A stretch of 64,000 nucleotides of DNA from Symbiodinium natans (taxonomy: Eukaryota > Sar > Dinophyceae > Suessiales > Symbiodiniaceae). Position 1 is the first letter of the stretch. Each line of letters starts with the position of its first letter. Below, in pieces: positions 55,201 to 64,000 of the stretch. The notes under the pieces are model-generated. The model was given only the letters and a program-made list of their open reading frames with translations, did no database searches and was not told the origin of the DNA. The stretch is from positions 176,501-240,500 of the forward strand of contig CAJNDS010000879.1 of the NCBI GenBank assembly GCA_905221605.1. The letters are read 5' to 3'. The position numbers and the translations under genes are program-made.

Positions 55201-55772
55201 CAAAGTCCCGTAAACGTAGGGCCAGTCCCGAGTCACTGCGAATGTCGAAGTGGTCTCAAAAGAAGGTAGACTAAACGATGGATCTTCAACTGATCTTCGA
55301 GGGGTAAATGCGGGGTCTAGGGTGTTGAAAATTCCTGAACTTTGAAACCCCATGCTTGACTGCCCAGGGCACGCAGGTCGAGGAGTTTGCTCTGCAATTG
55401 CCGTGTCATACTCTGTAAGTGCACCCGCAGCTGCGGCTCGTGATCGCTGCCAATGGAGTGTTTCAAATCATCCCGCCCTGCAGACAGTCGTGCCTCCGCT
55501 TCGTCGGCCACTGATGTAAAGAAATCGTTTACACGATCAATAGAGGCCTTGAGTTCTGCAAACCAATCGTCGCTGACTTGGCACTGGTTCGACTGGTTCG
55601 AGACACGTGGCGACCCTTCACTGGAAGAGGCACCGTCCTTGGCTGGACCTGGCCGCCTCTCGCCGTAAGCCCCGTAGTGGTCTTTCAGGGATCGCTTTAG
55701 CCCGCTGTAGTCTATGTAGAGGGCTTCCCAACCGCGAACCTTGTGTTTTTCCAGCTGCTTGCCAAACTTCAT
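52259..55772 (-). CDS. SPX-EXS phosphate exporter, XPR1/PHO1-like
   Basis: Membrane phosphate exporter gated through an SPX inositol-pyrophosphate sensor. Exon 1 starts at the ATG at 55772 with the SPX start MKFGKQLEKHKVRGWEALY-IDYSGLK. Exon 2 (from about 54803) has the SPX end with its Lys cluster (YKILKKHDKQTG) and a first TM. Exon 3 (about 54410-53640) carries several TM helices and EXS motifs (FAENIFADFLTSLGRPLKD; LPLVFRIAQCLRRMHDTGDK). A short exon probably ends at 52982 (FLTSFLFHLAVVFK|gtaagt). Exon 52803-52535 has ATWDLIVDFGLMVNN. The last exon, 52474-52259, has ELIRRAIWATVRIEHEH and SNAGRFRSVCWVPPLEHR, then TAG. The last intron appears to use a GA donor (CTG|gagact), which restores the EXS motif in phase. 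Exon limits around 55340, 54427 and 53640 are approximate. Confidence 0.9.
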
Positions 55773-58700
55773 TGATGCCTTTGGACCAATGACCAACTTA
55801 AACAGCTTGAGCACAAAACGTGCCGGCATTGCGCCCGCATGCCACACCGGAACATGCATGCCGCACCTATCGACAACTCACACATTCTTCGGATCCTCTT
55901 CCTCTTCTTTGGAGGCGAGCTCAGTGTGCCTGATTCCTGACTCTTGGAAAACCTCGGCTGGGCTTTGTCGTCTACAGAACGGTCGGTGGCCAAAGGCTTG
56001 GGAGAAAAAACCAATGTCATTGAACGTTCAAATTCCTGTGCCCTGCCTGGGCCTAGGCGCTAGGCGCAAGTCACCTTCATCAAGACCCCGACACGCGTCC
56101 AGCCAAGAGACTGAACACCAAGTTCCATGTCCGCGTCATTCTCAGCCATGCTTGGTGCTTGCGTCGCCGTCCAGGGCAGCGTTCGCTTTTGGAAACCACC
56201 TTCACATTAAACCCCAACCAATTGTGACTTCGTTTCAAGACAGGGGGGACATTACAAGGCAGCGCTCAGGTGGGAGCATACGCCATCTTGACGGTTGGCT
56301 TTCCACACCATTCGCGCAGCCTGTTGCTGGACCAAGGGCGTTAACTGCACCTGGCATCTCACCGAACGATTGTGGCACCGATTGCACATCCAGATTCTCC
56401 CCACGCAACAGCGAGGCTGCCTGCAAGGACTCGTTCTTGACGAACCATTCATCCGGCAGAGATTGCCCTGCGCTGCAGCTGTGCAAGAGCCACCCATGTT
56501 TCCACAGCACTTTGCGCCACAACATCCTCTGCTGCTTTCCAACTATGATACATCATGTAGGTTCACGTCAAGAGTTTGCTGCTGAATGTGGGTTGGATTG
56601 ACCGGTTGCTGTTGTGAAGGCGCTTGGAGGTCTATGGGCTTAAGCAATGCAGGATACGCGCAGGCGATTAGAGATTTTGAAGAGACGGAGGTTGAAATAA
56701 CTGTCCAGGTTGGTCCATGCAGAACAGAGGAGCGGCCATCACATGCCGTTTGAAGTCATCAGCCGGACTTGTGTCAGCTTCGAGTATTGCGCTAAGCATG
56801 GGGAACCGCAGCGCAAGAGTTCTAAAGAGTTGGGGCACCATCCATCAATGGTAATTGTTGTCATCCAAAAGCACACCAGTACTGAATGACTACAAATGCA
56901 AGCCGCAGGCCTGGCCTGGCAACAGGAGCCTACTTTCACATTCACGGGATCTGCGGCTCTGCGATTATTTAAGGCAAGCTGTTCCTTGGGCAATCTTGGG
57001 CTCATATCCGACCTTGCAAAATTCTCGCCCTTCCTTCTCACATGCAGGTTTTAAGGGCCTAAAACATGATCATCACAGAGGTGAGATGAGATGAAGCGGG
57101 TGAATACCGAGGCCACTGCTCATTTCACGGAAGAGCTGCTTCTTAGACCGGCCATCGGTCTGACTGGATGTGTCCAAGTATACCTGGTAGTAGGCGTGCA
57201 TCTTCTCCTCAGGAGGAAACTCAAAGTCGTGCAGAATCGGACGACCCGCAGCAAAGCGAGCATCCTTAAGTTCTTGCCATCTCCAAGCACCCTCAGGATG
57301 TGATGCCCACAGAAACTCCTGCGAGTCGCACATGGCTTCCAAGGAGCAAGGGGAGCAAGGCAGCGCTCCTGTGCAACAAACTTCCAACTTCGCCACCGAC
57401 TACGCCGGCTGGGGTCTGGATCTCCGACATCCTGCAAGCAGACTGCAAGCAGAATGCAAGCACATGCCAATGGCACACGCAAACAAAGCAGATGCAGCGG
57501 TTTCTTCTTTGTGCGCCTTTTAGCAACAATGTGGCGCACGATCATTTTCGAAGCTTCAGTCCACCAACAGAAACTACTGTGAACGGAAGGGCCCCAGTTT
57601 CGACTCGCGCGCTCGCAGCGATACAGCTTTCGCTTACCATAGAGATTTCGAAAGAAGTTACAAACCGAGAGGCGGGTTGTAGAGTGGAGGTGCCCAGGAC
57701 CTCGAAAACAACGTTTTGGAGTTAGGCTAGGCTAGGCTACAAGCTGATAGGGGCGCAGTGGACTGGACTGGAGCGGAGTCGGGCGTAGTCCTTGAATCAG
57801 CCATGCTGAAGACATGACTCGGTCGGCTCCGGCCGAACTGGATACGTTCATCGTTTACCATCGGTTGACAGTTCCACCATGACCCTGTCAGGGCGCCTAT
57901 CGAAGTTGAGATTTTCATCGTGCTGCTGCCTTCTGCGTCGGCGGATAATTGTACATTCTGCTTCCCATCTCGCGACTATCGCGGGTGGATACCATGAAGT
58001 ACGAAAGAATGTGAAGCTTGTCCGCCTTCATTGAAGAAGGGTTACATCATCGTAGCCATTTCAACGCGGGGGAGAGGGAATCGGACGGCCAGTCAGAGAC
58101 CCGTCCAGCCTGATCCTCACGTATCCTCATCTCGCTCTCCACGAGGCAGATTGTTTTTGGACGGATATGACGGATTGCCACCTACAATCCCCAATGCCTC
58201 AACGACCGCACGACTTCGTCAACCACGGCAGCGATGCCCCCCGTGACCTCGTCGGCGTCTAATTAAGATAAACATATTAATGCCGCGGCTGGCATGCATC
58301 AGCCGGACGGAATGTGTTATGGGAGATGCTGTCAGCACCGATCACAGGCGCTGAGGTGCATGTTCTTCCCGAAGTGGACTTAGAGGACTTGAGTCGAACG
58401 AAAGAGACCACCAATTGACTCGAGCAAAAGAAAGCTTCAATCGTAGACTCTTCACGTGCAGCAGCTGAAGGATGAGACATCGCGACGCCCATCGCGATGC
58501 TGCAATGACTGATGTCATTTGCATGAGTTTTGCATGACAAGGTGGTCCTGCTATTCGGACCTACCTGTCAAGCCCATGGAAACCTTCACACTTGTAACAT
58601 TGTAAACTGGCCTTGCAAGTCAGCTTTGGAATGTCGGCTAGCTTGGCAGTTGCGACCTGACAGAGTCCCTAGACAGTTCCATCCTTTTCGCAAAGAACAA

Positions 58701-58802
58701 GATGAAGGCGGCTAAGTTGCTTCAGTCAGCATGTTCGCCACCTCCTCCTCTATGACTCTAAGAAACTGCCGCAACTCCACATCTCCGAACTGCGACTTCG
58801 GC

Positions 58803-58838
58803 GGCTACGGCGGCTACGGCGGCTACGGCGGCTACGGC
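58803..58838. repeat. 9-bp GGCTACGGC tandem repeat
   Basis: Four exact copies of GGCTACGGC. On plus the frame reads GYG repeats within a short open frame (58731-58952) that has an ATG but no other support as a gene. Confidence 0.9.
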
Positions 58839-58914
58839 TCCTCAGTGGAGCGACGCTCCGCAGCAGCAACTGCCTGTGCAAGGCGGCAGAAGTTGGCAGA
58901 GTTGACCGAGTGCT

Positions 58915-59823
58915 TCAGCGGTCCCCGCCTCTTGTCGTGCTTGCGCCACTGACTGCCACATCCTCACCGCATCCGTGAAAAAAGCCTTTCTGACCACATC
59001 CCCTCAACACATACAAAATGTACAGAAGCATGAATAAGCGGAGATGCATCTCCACATCGTCCGGCCCCTGAAGGCAACAATGCAGACCAGCGGGGCGCCG
59101 CCGTGCTGAGTTGTGGTGACATGTTAGCTTTGAGCGGCTCATTTTCTTGGCTTGGACTCTGTAGCTTCTGCCAACATTCCACGTGCAAAGTCTGCCCACC
59201 TCAAGGCGGTCGCCAAGATGCTCCTTGACGAACTTGTGGAATGCTTTTTCTGTTTGAGGCGCCTTCCACGCAAGATGCTTTGCAATGGTCACAGATGCAG
59301 CAAAGTGGAACCTTAAGCCCAGGTTAAATCTTTGCTAGAAAATTTCGTTCAAGTTCGGGCAGTTGAACAAATTCATGGCTTATGGACGCACGCTGCGCCA
59401 ATCTGGCACCTGCTCAAATTCGAAGAGGTGGTGCAACAGCGATTTAACATGTGGGCTCGCAATCCGCTTTGCAGCTCGAACGATGTCGTGCCAGGCCTCA
59501 TGCAATGATGCAAGAATAGGCTACAGCAAACACTTGCCGTGACGTGCGCATCCATGGGCTGAGTTTTGCTTCACCGCCTGCTTGTCCACAAGCACATGGT
59601 GATGTTTGCACCACTCGAGCCATTGCAACCAGTATGGATCCTGCAAGCAATGGCACACAATGGCTTGCATGACCTGTTCGTCTAGAGCATGCCAAACTAT
59701 CCAATAGCATGGCACACGAATAAATGGATAGTCCAACACTGCGCAAGGAGGTTGTTTATTCTTCTTCGGGGTGATTTCCTCTGGGGTTCGTGATTTGTTT
59801 GGCCTCTGAAGCGCGGCGTGCAT
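58915..59823 (-). CDS. Exon-like segments of an unidentified protein
   Basis: Three minus-strand pieces in order look coding: about 59735-59565 (LDYPFIRVPCYWIVWHALDE; QDPYWLQWLEWCKHHHVLVD), about 59510-59385 (LHEAWHDIVRAAKRIASPHV; LLHHLFEFEQVPDWRSV) and about 59280-59200 (EKAFHKFVKEHLGDRLEVG). They are helical, with charged/aromatic patterns and no stops, unlike the flanks. I do not recognise the family and could not confirm splice phases. The neighbouring helicase gene ends upstream at 60187, so these belong to a different gene. Confidence 0.35.
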
Positions 59824-59949
59824 TTCGGGTCGAAATCAGGCTCTCGCCTAGCCCTAGGCCTCGCGAGTCTCGCGTTCATAGCAAAACATAGCAAAACCTG
59901 GCATAAAACCCAGTCCAGCACTTGCTGCAAAGGACGGGCTCTTCGACAG

Positions 59950-60110
59950 ATTTGCCTTTCCGGCTCGCGGCAGGGTTCTTTGCAGGATTTTCTGGGTGTG
60001 GGTGCAGTGGTACTCTGCGGCTTTTTTGCTGGATTCTCCGCAGGAGTCTCGGGGCTTCTTTGCAGGATTCTCTGCGGGGCCCGGGCACTGCAATGATACT
60101 CTGCGTTCTT
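59950..60110. repeat. Tandem imperfect repeats of a TTTGCAGGATTCTCTGCGG-type unit
   Basis: Units of about 30-60 bp with TTTGC(A/T)GGATT(C/T)TC(T/C)GC recur three to four times. A related sequence, GAATCCTGCAGAGAATAGTGC, occurs in the opposite orientation at about 37856-37877, so the motif is dispersed. Confidence 0.7.
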
Positions 60111-60186
60111 TGTTGATAATTGCTCTAGCTGTGTGGGTTCTATAAAGGCTTTGGAGAGGCGTGCCTCAATGAAGCACAGTATCCAG

Positions 60187-62181
60187 CTACGTAGTGCAGT
60201 CGCCCTGCCATGCAACCTGCCGTAGCCGATCCTTCTGCAAGGTGATGCCGTGGCCGACAACCACCAGACCTCTTCGGGCGCCTGATTCACGGCATGGTGG
60301 TGGAATGGTGGCACAATGGCTCGGGACAGAGGTTCTGACGAGTCAGCATGACATTCAGGCGTCGCCAATCCGCAAGGAAGCCCACACGCCCAGCAGCATT
60401 ATTCCTGACAACGTGTTGGTTTATTGCAAGCCCTCTTCCTGCCACAGCCAACAGAAAAAAAACAACTCCTCACGGCAGAGAAGACGATCAATTCCTTCTC
60501 GCGACCCTGGAAGTTGTCGACGCCTGTCAGTTCGTAGAAACGAGAACTCTTCCAGGCACGGATTCTGAATCCGCTTTGTAGCTTCGGCGATCTTTGTGCG
60601 GGCGAGGAGCTGGCAATCTCGAGCGTTCCTGCACACCCATTTGGGAATCCATGTGGTCCCATGTGGTCCATGTGGCTCATGTCACGACATCTCACGACAT
60701 CTCACGTGTCAGCCAAGGCTCTCGAGTTCTTCGACGTATTCCACTTCATGCCCCTCTCCTTTGGGAGCACCACATCACACATCTGCACGGCTGCTGCACC
60801 AGCTGGAAACGGACAGCACATGCTTTGCATCGACATTGTCCTTGCAGCGGTTCCTCCATGAAGTCCTCAGAAGCCTGACCTGCATACGCTCTTTTTCGTC
60901 TGCACTACGTTACGTGCATTTTGTCGTTGCAAACTTGAACTCTCGAGTTACGAAGGCAGCCTGCGCCATGTACGGGGTCACCACGCCCAACTCCTCAGCC
61001 GTGCAGCCAGCATCGAGCACCGACCTGGAAGAACATTCAAAGAACAAGAACCTTCTGAGGTAGCAGGGGCTGGAAAAGGCTTCTCTTTATGCCAATGTCG
61101 TTTGATGGTATGCTTCCTTGGTTCGTTTTGGCGAGGCCGCTGCTGTGGAGAGATGCCACTTTCTACGCAGGAAACTTGGGCAAGTCGAGCTCACATGTGT
61201 CATCAGCGCACGGAACACATGGTTGAAAAATCTTGCAATGCATGCATTGTCCAAGCTGCTCAATGATGTGGACGACTTTCTCTGCTTCGAACACATTCAT
61301 CTTGGACTCGTTCTCATGGGTCTCGCCTGTTGCTGCTGCGATTACTCTGCGGGAAGTCTGTCAGTCTGTGCAGCGCTCGACACGTACGTGATGCATACAG
61401 GACCCACGGCTGCGATACATACACGTCCCATCACTCCATGATTGCCGAGGTACGTGCTGATCGCCCCATCTCAACGAATGCCACAGGCACCTCGTCACCA
61501 CACAAGCCCCATGAGCCGCATTGGCCACTTACTGGCCGCCTTCTTCCTCGGCCAGTCAAAGCCTTTGATTGGAGGACGGGCAGTGGCAGGTATGCCACCT
61601 GGCCAGGCGCATGCATGCCGCTGGAAAATTTGAAAAGTCAAAGCCGAGTGTAAGCAGCCGACTCTTCAGCCGCCCTTGATATATAGCGCCGGCAACCCAC
61701 TCGACGAGCTTGGGGTGGGAACGAAACTGTGTGTCCAAGAAGTATGGCTCTAGCCCCTCCTGCGCAAGAGCACATCACAAAGATGATCAAAGCAAGCGAT
61801 TCAGCAAAACCTTGAAAAAAGTCCTGCACCAATCGCCCATACAGGGACAGGGTCAGTCCTGGAAGATGCTGCCGAGCGTGGACATGACGTAACATTTTGT
61901 AACATGGCACAGCGGCATAAGAAACACTCCTTGCCTCTGCGCTCTGCCTGGCAACAAGGCAGAAAAGGGGCATGATGCTGCACAATTTGTCACAAGTCTC
62001 AACAAGCCTGAAACTGCCAACGTCTCCCCGTGCTGAGCCTCCTGAGATTGGACCGTCGGTGGAAGCTGGCCTAGCACTGACAGGCATGTTCAACGGATGT
62101 TGCCCCGCAATGCTCCACACAAACTGGCAATGCGAACACGGGGCAGTGGTCCCCTGCCAGCACGACACGTTCGCAACGCCG
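60187..62181 (-). CDS. Upf1-like SF1 helicase, C-terminal part, multi-exon
   Basis: Superfamily 1 RNA/DNA helicase (Upf1-like group). Exons in sense order: RRCERVVLAGDHC (62181-62145) joined through a GC donor to QLPPTVQSQEAQHG (62070-62015); EGLEPYFLDTQFRSHPKLVE (starts 61759); PVAFVEMGRSAR (about 61490-61450); FEAEKVVHIIEQLG (about 61295-61250); CTAEELGVVTPYMAQAAF (61024-60952); VDNFQGREKELIVFSAVRS (about 60530-60465, motif V); NNAAGRVGFLADWRRLNVML (60404-60340); TRARRGLVVVGHGITLQKD (60281-60187, motif VI, then TAG). The exon phases agree where I joined them (GT or GC donors, AG acceptors). The Walker A and B exons should lie above 62.2 kb. Minus 62470-62390 (DELVLVNVACVALEPFAYLL) may include the motif II region, but I could not prove it. 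Upf1 itself, SMUBP2-like and NFX1-like members cannot be told apart here. Confidence 0.87.
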
Positions 62182-64000
62182 CTGAACCTTGGGGGACGGT
62201 TTGAATGATGGTGTTCATGATTCATGTCTGATGGTCCCTTTGGTTTCTTTAGAGACTCTGCGAGACTGCTTGATATGGGCTCGCAGGCGCATGTGTTCGA
62301 TGTCGACAACTGGCCAGGTTGCATGCGGTTGCATGCGTGTTTCATGCGTTCCACAACAAATTTCGGAAGCTGTAAGCCCAGCAGCAAGTAGGCAAAGGGC
62401 TCCAAAGCAACACAGGCAACATTTACCAGAACGAGCTCATCTGGCCCAAGCCAAGGGACAATGGAGAACTTTGAAACAGACAAGCACTCGATAAAGAAGA
62501 CAGCGCTTCCCGCCCGCCATATCAAACCCGCCTCAGGCATCTACACGCCTAGCTGCTTCTCTCGCAGCACACGGTCCAAACACATGGCGCGCATTGTCCT
62601 GCAGGTTCGAGCACCAGGTAAGAAACCCTTTGCATTCTTAAGAAACGGCAGCATCCACAGTTGTCGACCTGTCCACTACTCTGGCCGCATTTGGAGATGC
62701 CTGGAGTTCTGCATCCATATGCTTCAAGCTCAGTGTCACCAGGAAGACGTACCATGTGCAATTGTTCTTCCCAGCATAGTTGGCCGATTTGGCAGCTGTT
62801 GGGGCCACCTATGATAGCTGAGTTGTGACTTGCAGGGCTTCGCAATCCATCATCTTGAGGCTGGTGCAGAAACCGGATGCAGTGAGAGCGTCTGTGTCGA
62901 TTGTCTGGCTTGTTGCCCTCCATGGCACCCACTGACAGTGCTTTTCATGTTCCAGGTTGCAGCTCTCATCGCATGTGTTGAACTGGTCTCATCGAATGTT
63001 TTTAATCGCATTAAGCGCTTAACGATTACGCTTGCTGAGGTCTGGCGCCTGCTCTTCCATGGACCAGCCTGGCTAGCAGCCTCGCCTACCTGCATGGCTC
63101 AGCACCATCCTCAGACCTGTTTCCCTACACATGCCGATGTGGGGCCAGACTTGCCTCACGCAACACCGTGAGACTTGCACAAGACTCAAGTGTAGTACCA
63201 ACAGTGAGCTCACCCCCTGTATGGCACGGCACAAGGCCGTGCCATCTTGGACATGTGGCATTTGGTTGAGCACAGATTCCGATGCGTGAGCTAGGCCATC
63301 TTGCAAGGCAGCTGTCCCTCTTTAGACGCTGCCAATTTTTTTCCTGCTCGGCTTGCCTTTGGTAAGACACAACTGGCTTGTGGGGTGAATGCTCCTCATC
63401 ATCATCCCGTCTTTGAGACGGTGCTTCCCGACTGCTGAGTGGTTTGCTGACTCCACTTGGCGGAAGACCGTGGTTCGTCAAACTTTGCCGAGAAAGGCCC
63501 GTATAGCTTTGATTCTCAAGTCAGGTTAGTCAACGACCGGAGCTTGACCACGCTCACTCTGAACTTCCAAGTCTTGATTGGATTACTGCTGCAGACCAGG
63601 CGCAATGGGAACGATGGACACGATTTCTGTAGCTTGTGCCTTAGCACGATACGGTTTGCAACACCCGGGTGCTCTTTGCTGTCGCCACATCAACAGATAG
63701 CCCAAAGTGCGAGACCCACCAGCACATCTCGGCACATCCCCCTTGAATGATGCCGGTCAAGCCGGTTTGCGAAATGGAAGACGCACACCTAGTTCTACTT
63801 GTGCGACTCGGTAAAGATGTTGCACCGGCCTCCTAGGATTCCCAGCCCAACCTGCTGTGGAGTGACTCTCCATAAAATGGCAAGTTCTGCTTTGCAGGGG
63901 TCAGACTCATGCAAAGGGGATGAACCCACGACTTGCGCCATGCGACATGACTGGTCGCAATCTGTGAGGCTCGCAATAATCGTACCATATGAGCTTTTGA
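62182..64000. other. Probable upstream exons and introns of the helicase gene
   Basis: Expected to hold the Walker A/B exons. Minus 63050-63010 (QTSASVIVKRLMRL) resembles the helix after Walker A, but no GxGK(T/S) precedes it in phase. The plus-strand phrase GGTAAGACACAACTG at about 63360 is on the wrong strand. Confidence 0.4.

Larger units (their letters stand above)
55773..60186. other. Intergenic with exon-like segments of an unknown minus-strand gene
   Basis: No family match was made across this interval. The clearest coding-like pieces at its right are described separately. Others are at about 57335-57150 (WRWQELKDARFAAGRPILHD; EFPPEEKMHAYYQVYLD) and 56480-56300 (SLPDEWFVKNESLQAASLL). 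Splicing between them cannot be shown from sequence alone. Confidence 0.4.

Noticed and set aside
58049-58062. CGTAGCCATTTC on plus resembling the SL start
   Set aside because: Match ends after 11-12 bases and no gene follows on plus.
61638-62540. 300-residue minus-strand frame taken as one exon
   Set aside because: The helicase motifs in this interval are in other frames and need splicing; the continuous frame itself has no family pattern.
63355-63375. GGTAAGACACAACTG as a Walker A motif
   Set aside because: On the plus strand, opposite to the helicase gene, and without the preceding Gly-rich loop.
1-64000. CRISPR arrays, bacterial operons, tRNA or rRNA genes
   Set aside because: No regular repeat-spacer arrays or Shine-Dalgarno-led gene strings; I saw no tRNA-like B box with matching stems, though short RNA genes could be missed by eye.

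Overview
The window looks like nuclear DNA of a dinoflagellate, possibly Symbiodiniaceae or another Suessiales-like lineage; I cannot name a genus. Four things support this. Every gene I can recognise lies on the minus strand (a unidirectional cluster). Introns often start with GC, and one probably with GA. Microsatellites are abundant. An intact copy of the dinoflagellate spliced-leader (SL) sequence sits inside a retrotransposon. I see no operons, bacterial signals or RNA genes. Coding sequence is broken into small exons, so several genes were found only by joining motif-bearing exons whose phases agree.

Layout, left to right, all genes on minus. 1-6.8 kb: no recognisable gene. 6.8-11.5 kb: an ABHD13/BEM46/WAV2-like serine hydrolase in at least ten small exons. 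12.1-12.9 kb: an imperfect inverted-repeat (foldback) element. 14.3-19.2 kb: a two-exon gene for a 1563-residue secreted/type I membrane protein with about 24 thrombospondin type-1 repeats. 19.4-20.5 kb: Cys-rich and Thr-rich segments of another probable surface protein. 20.7-21.2 kb: large microsatellites.

22.4-32.8 kb holds the most unusual object: a 10.4-kb tyrosine-recombinase retrotransposon with split direct repeats in the order A1-ORFs-B1-A2-B2 (Ngaro/PAT/VIPER-type). In the sense direction it encodes a zinc-binding protein of unknown function, a tyrosine recombinase (frameshifted), a dual-specificity-phosphatase-like domain, a Gag-like CCCH protein, and a long polyprotein with a methyltransferase-like N-terminus, reverse transcriptase and RNase H. 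Its leader carries an intact SL and an older decayed copy, as if SL trans-spliced element RNA had been copied back into the element. The phosphatase-like domain and the SL arrangement are the best candidates for something not described before.

33-41 kb is mostly repeats: a 1.75-kb TGGTGGG-type minisatellite, a nearly pure poly-G block, and an array of short hairpins. A Thr-rich coding segment lies at 37.9-38.4 kb. 41.8-62.2 kb carries a DUSP-domain/MORN-repeat protein, a collagen-like protein, an ANKZF1/Vms1 homologue (ribosome quality control, with a p97-binding motif), an SPX-EXS (XPR1/PHO1-like) phosphate exporter, scattered exon-like segments of an unknown gene, and a Upf1-like SF1 helicase. 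Apart from the retroelement, these genes do not form one pathway.
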